Source: Pseudonocardia oceani (GTDB lineage: Bacteria > Actinomycetota > Actinomycetes > Mycobacteriales > Pseudonocardiaceae). Taken from it: DNA of 64,000 nt. The stretch lies in assembly GCF_019263585.2 (NCBI RefSeq), contig NZ_JADQDF010000001.1:1736001-1800000 (forward strand). The letters are read 5' to 3'. Position 1 is the first letter of the stretch. Every line of letters begins with the position of its first letter. This document shows, one piece after another, positions 60,575 through 64,000 of the stretch. The position numbers and the translations under genes were made by a program. The notes below the pieces were generated by a model. It was not told the DNA's origin, ran no database searches, and worked only from the letters and a program-made list of their open reading frames with translations.

Positions 60575-61213
60575 TCAACATGCGCCCGTCGCGTCGCACA
60601 GGACGAGCGCCCCGTCGACGCGTACGCCCGCCGCCGCGAGCGCCCCGACGGCGGCCCGCAGCGTCGCGCCGCTGGTCACGACGTCGTCGACGAGGAGCAC
60701 GTCCGTCCCCGGCCGCAGGCGCAGCGGCGCGCGCAGGTGCACCCGCCCGCGCAGGTTGGCCGTGCGCTGCGCCGCGTCGAGCCCCACCGAGTCGGCCGCC
60801 CCGCGCGCCAGCCCGAGCACGGGCACGACCCGCACCCCGGCCCGCCCGGCCGCCGCAGCGCGCGCGAGCCGCACCACGTGGTCGCCCCCGCGGGCCCGGG
60901 CCGCGGCCGCCCGCGACGGCGCCGGCACCAGGTCGGCCGGCGCCCCGCTCAGCCCGGCCGTCAGCAGCACGGCGAGCGGGGCGGAGAGGTCGCGCCGGCC
61001 GCGCTCCTTGTAGCGCAGCAGCGCGGTGCGCAGCGGGCCCGCGTACCGCCCGGCCGCCAGCGTCGGCGGCAGCCCCGGCAGGTCGACGCGGTGCGGCCCG
61101 GCGAGCCCGGCCGCGCACGCCGGGCACCACGGCGACTCCGGCGCGGAGCAGGCCGCGCAGCCGGCGGGCAGCACGAGGTCGGTCAGCGCCGCGGCGAGCA
61201 GGCGGGGTCCCAT
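60575..61213 (-). CDS. ComF family phosphoribosyltransferase-like protein
   Basis: A 212-residue protein. An N-terminal zinc-finger-like part has CAACSAPESPWCPAC; the C-terminal phosphoribosyltransferase domain has LLRYKERGRRDLSAPLA, VPAPSRAAAARARGGDHV and the PRPP loop VLLVDDVVTSGATLRAA. ComF proteins help DNA uptake in competent bacteria; in actinobacteria the role is unproven. Same position as Rv3242c, between hpf and lpqB. CACCCT lies 6 bases before the ATG. Confidence 0.9.
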   Translation of the reverse strand: MGPRLLAAALTDLVLPAGCAACSAPESPWCPACAAGLAGPHRVDLPGLPPTLAAGRYAGPLRTALLRYKERGRRDLSAPLAVLLTAGLSGAPADLVPAPSRAAAARARGGDHVVRLARAAAAGRAGVRVVPVLGLARGAADSVGLDAAQRTANLRGRVHLRAPLRLRPGTDVLLVDDVVTSGATLRAAVGALAAAGVRVDGALVLCDATGAC

Positions 61214-61269
61214 CCGCCCAGGGTGCCCGGCGGCGCCGACAGCGGGCGGGGGTTGTCCACAGGCGACTG

Positions 61270-62997
61270 CTAGCCCGGGTAGAACGGCACCGCGTCCGGC
61301 GCCCCGCCCAGCACCTGGCGCCAGGCGTCCTGGTCGCCGCCCGCGAAGCTCCACACCCCGCTCTGGTCGGTCACCAGGAACGGGCGGCTCGGGGCGGCGG
61401 CGACCGCTCCGAGCGGCGCCGTCAGGTTGTTGACCAGCAGTCCCTGCACCGCCAGGCCGTCCACCGACACCTGCGCGACGAGCCGGTCGGCCCGCCGCGT
61501 GATCGCGACGACCGACTCCGCCGAGCGCCAGTCGGCGCTCACGACCTCGCCGAGGTCGGCCGGGCGCAGTCGCCGGATGTTGCGGACGGCCGCCTCGCCG
61601 TCGAGGCTGCGCGTCACCGCCGCCGTGTAGAGCCCGCCCGCCACCACCGCGACCACGCGCATCCCGTCGCGCGAGAGCCGCAGGTCCTGGATCGGGCCGA
61701 ACGCGGCGAGCTCGTCGGCGTTGACCTGCCCGGTCCGCAGCGTCCCCGCCCCGTCGACGAGCACGCGCGCCACCGTCGTCTCGTCCATGACGGTCCAGAC
61801 CTCGCTGCCCGTCGGCGTCCACGACGGCCGGGTCATGTCGACGGCCGACAGCCCGACCTCGGCCACCGCGCCGTCGGCGCCGCCGACCAGCAGCAGGCGC
61901 CGCCCGGCCGACCGCGCGACCGCGGCGACCCGCTGCCCGTCGACCGACGTCCCCGCCGACTCGACGTCGTAGGCCCCGTCGCCCAGCTGCCCCGGCTGCT
62001 CGGTCCCCGCCGACCCGGCGCCGAGCCCGCGCAGCCGCCCGCCCGCGACGACGAGCGCGGGCACGTCGGCGGCGGGCTGGACGTCGCCGTTGAGGTCGGC
62101 CACGTCCTCCCGCGTGAGCTCGGGCTTGCCGCTGATCAGCGGGATCCCGTCGACGAGCAGCCGCACGCGCGCGACGTTGACCTCGCCGAGGGACAGCACG
62201 ACCTGCGCGGCGAGCAGGCGGCGGCCGGGCTCGTCGAGGTCGCCGACCCGCGTGAGGTCGACCATGAGCGCGCCGGTCTCGGTGAGCGCCACGTTCGACC
62301 GCAGCCGCGCGCCCGCGTCGAGCTGGGAGCCGACCGCGCCCTGCAGCGCCCCCGACGGCCCCGCCAGCAGCAGCTCCATCGCCCGCGAGGCCTGCGCACG
62401 GGACGGGAACGCGGGCAGATAGCGCAGGTCGGGGACGACGACGCGGCGGGTGGTGTCGACGAACCAGGTGCGGACGTCCCGGTAGCTCGTGCGGAACTCG
62501 TCGAGCGGCAGGACGACGCCGTCGGGAAGCTCGGAGATGCGCCACTGGCCCTCGCGGCGCACGACCGTGACGTCGATCTGCACCGGCGCCTGCTCCGGCT
62601 CGAACGACCCCGACGCCGTCACGCGCCCCACCGAGCTGCCGCGGATCCGGATGCGCGTGACGTCCGACGCCGGGTCGGGGGCGCCCGGCGAGGGCACGGT
62701 GTCGAACTGGGAGTCCAGGACGGTGAAGCCGGCGCCGGCGTCCCAGTCCTGCGCCTCGGGGGCAAGGAACAGGCGGGCGGCGCCGTGGTCGTCGGCGCTG
62801 CTGCCGGAGGCCTCCACGAAGCCGCGGACCAGCCCGCCCGCGTCCGTGCCGTCGACGGGGCCGGGCGGGAGCACCGCGGTCTCGCCGTCGGTGACGCCGC
62901 GCAGGATCTGCACCGGCGAGCTGCCGGGCACGCTCGCGCAGCCGGCCACGCCGCTGAGCGCGAGCAGCACGGCCAGCGCGACCGACGCCCGCCTCAC
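61270..62997 (-). CDS. lpqB: Lipoprotein LpqB (MtrAB accessory protein)
   Basis: A 575-residue lipoprotein with lipobox VAGC (Cys20). A GerMN-type domain lies at about 220-330, with [20 protein letters not shown] and [14 protein letters not shown]. The C-terminal part is a beta-propeller-like LpqB domain. LpqB acts on the outside of the membrane with the sensor kinase MtrB and influences cell-wall metabolism and division. GTG overlaps the mtrB stop (GTGA), the usual mtrAB-lpqB coupling. Confidence 0.94.
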   Translation of the reverse strand: MRRASVALAVLLALSGVAGCASVPGSSPVQILRGVTDGETAVLPPGPVDGTDAGGLVRGFVEASGSSADDHGAARLFLAPEAQDWDAGAGFTVLDSQFDTVPSPGAPDPASDVTRIRIRGSSVGRVTASGSFEPEQAPVQIDVTVVRREGQWRISELPDGVVLPLDEFRTSYRDVRTWFVDTTRRVVVPDLRYLPAFPSRAQASRAMELLLAGPSGALQGAVGSQLDAGARLRSNVALTETGALMVDLTRVGDLDEPGRRLLAAQVVLSLGEVNVARVRLLVDGIPLISGKPELTREDVADLNGDVQPAADVPALVVAGGRLRGLGAGSAGTEQPGQLGDGAYDVESAGTSVDGQRVAAVARSAGRRLLLVGGADGAVAEVGLSAVDMTRPSWTPTGSEVWTVMDETTVARVLVDGAGTLRTGQVNADELAAFGPIQDLRLSRDGMRVVAVVAGGLYTAAVTRSLDGEAAVRNIRRLRPADLGEVVSADWRSAESVVAITRRADRLVAQVSVDGLAVQGLLVNNLTAPLGAVAAAPSRPFLVTDQSGVWSFAGGDQDAWRQVLGGAPDAVPFYPG

Positions 62998-64000
62998 CGC
63001 TGCTCCCCCGCGAGACCGGCCGCGGGGCGGGCGCCGTCCTCGCGGTCGTCGTCGGGGTCCTCCACGTCGTCGCCGGGCAACCACCGCACGGCCGGCTCGA
63101 CCTGTGCCATCCCGCGCGCGGGCGTGGGCACCGACGTCATCGGTGCCGGCGGGGTGCTCTCGTCGGGGCCGAGCGGGAGCGGGCTGTCGACGAGCACGCC
63201 GCCGGCGACGCGCGGGAGCGTCAACCGGAACGCCGCGCCACGGCCGACCTCGCCCCACGCCTGCAGCCAGCCACCGTGCAGCCGGGCGTCCTCGACGCTG
63301 ATCGACAGCCCCAGGCCGCTGCCGCCGCTGCGCCGCGCGCGGCTCTCCTCGGCGCGCCAGAAGCGGTTGAACACCAGCCCGGCCTCGCCCGGGCGCAGGC
63401 CGACGCCCTGGTCGCGGACCAGCACGGCCACCGCGCGGTCGTCGGCGGCCAGCTGCACCCGCACCGGCCGCCCCTCGCCGTGGTCGACGGCGTTGGCGAC
63501 GAGGTTGCGCACGATCCGCTCGACGCGCCGGTTGTCGATCTCGGCGAGGATCCCCTCGGGGAGGTCGAGGTCGAGTTCGGTGCCCGTCTCGTCGGCGATG
63601 CCGCGGACGGCCTCGACCGCGCGCAGCACGACCGACCGGACGTCGACCCCCTCGGCCACCAGCTCGGCGACGCCCGCGTCGAGCCGGCTGATCTCCAGGA
63701 GGTCGGCGAGCAGCGCCTCGAACCGGTCGAGCTCGGTGACCAGCAGCTCCGAGCTGCGCCGCAGCGCCGGGAGCAGCTCCTCGCGGGAGGCGTAGAGGAC
63801 GTCGGCGGCCATGCGGACCGTCGTGAGCGGGGTGCGCAGCTCGTGGCTGACGTCGGAGGTGAACCGGCGCTGCAGCGCCCCGAACTCCTCGAGCTGCTGG
63901 ATCTGGCTCTGGATGCTCTGCGCCATCTCGTTGTACGACTCGCCCAGCCGCGCGACCTCGTCGTCGCCCTGCACGCGCATGCGCTCGTCGAGGTGGCCGT
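62994..64000 (-). CDS. mtrB: Sensor histidine kinase MtrB, 3' part only
   Basis: The C-terminal 335 residues are visible; the N-terminal sensor and membrane helices lie beyond the window edge. The HAMP end ([20 protein letters not shown]), H-box [21 protein letters not shown]-box [15 protein letters not shown]1 [20 protein letters not shown] and G2 [20 protein letters not shown] are all intact. The C-terminal 80 residues are acidic and Pro-rich. It should phosphorylate the response regulator MtrA, which controls dnaA and cell-wall genes. No other gene can be assigned to the remaining bases. Confidence 0.95.
   Translation of the reverse strand, partial: GHLDERMRVQGDDEVARLGESYNEMAQSIQSQIQQLEEFGALQRRFTSDVSHELRTPLTTVRMAADVLYASREELLPALRRSSELLVTELDRFEALLADLLEISRLDAGVAELVAEGVDVRSVVLRAVEAVRGIADETGTELDLDLPEGILAEIDNRRVERIVRNLVANAVDHGEGRPVRVQLAADDRAVAVLVRDQGVGLRPGEAGLVFNRFWRAEESRARRSGGSGLGLSISVEDARLHGGWLQAWGEVGRGAAFRLTLPRVAGGVLVDSPLPLGPDESTPPAPMTSVPTPARGMAQVEPAVRWLPGDDVEDPDDDREDGARPAAGLAGEQR

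Overview
The window is chromosomal DNA of a very GC-rich actinobacterium. The fused 2-oxoglutarate dehydrogenase (kgd), WhiB1, the SigR/RsrA thiol-stress pair, PdtaS, the 24-residue ribosomal protein bL37, and the secA-hpf-comF-lpqB-mtrB block are all actinobacterial hallmarks. Protein style and gene order suggest Pseudonocardia or a close relative; this is inference, since no rRNA gene is present. Translation leans on GTG starts, ATGA/GTGA four-base overlaps and many apparently leaderless genes, in which a TANNNT-type -10 box sits 6-7 nt before the start codon. No tRNA, rRNA, CRISPR array, insertion sequence or prophage was seen.

Layout. (1) 1-5.1 kb: end of a CU044_5270-type gene, an NTF2-fold protein, kgd and a small DUF6104 gene. 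(2) 5.3-22 kb: an accessory surface-polysaccharide locus. It has a GT-C-like membrane protein, a Tat-exported beta-helix protein, a Wzy/O-antigen-ligase-like protein, one GT2, three GT4 and two GT14 glycosyltransferases, two nucleotide-sugar epimerases, a Wzx-like flippase, a Wzc-like tyrosine autokinase and a low-molecular-weight tyrosine phosphatase. Eight of these genes (18384 down to 9409) form one translationally coupled minus-strand operon. (3) 22-25.5 kb: a compact three-gene operon of unknown function: an 86-aa helical protein, a soluble FtsK/SpoIIIE-like ATPase and a 119-aa helical protein. (4) 25.6-40.3 kb: an Nramp-like transporter, a multicopper oxidase with a His-bearing four-helix membrane partner divergent from a PadR regulator, a MOSC protein at the end of an osmoprotectant-type ABC operon, a PAS-GGDEF-EAL protein, malic enzyme, a histidine phosphatase, a GNAT acetyltransferase and a small membrane protein.

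(5) 40.3-64 kb: a core region whose order recalls Mycobacterium tuberculosis Rv3219 to Rv3245c: whiB1, pdtaS, bL37, rsrA-sigR, SOS-associated peptidase, aroA, rsgA, WS/DGAT acyltransferase, Rv3235-like protein, secA, hpf, comF, lpqB and mtrB. Lineage-specific genes are interspersed: YbaK deacylase, alpha/beta hydrolase, a photolyase-like protein with reversed domain order, TrmH methyltransferase, FMN-dependent hydroxyacid dehydrogenase, MT0933-like protein, HAD hydrolase and MarR regulator.

The most informative non-coding signals are: a pair of divergent leaderless promoters whose -10 boxes overlap at one CCTAGG (52582-52604); a SigR-type autopromoter placed to start a longer SigR isoform; two PadR-style operators flanking a divergent promoter pair; and a CRP-like palindrome upstream of whiB1. 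The FtsK-like operon and the domain-permuted photolyase are the best candidates for undescribed biology.
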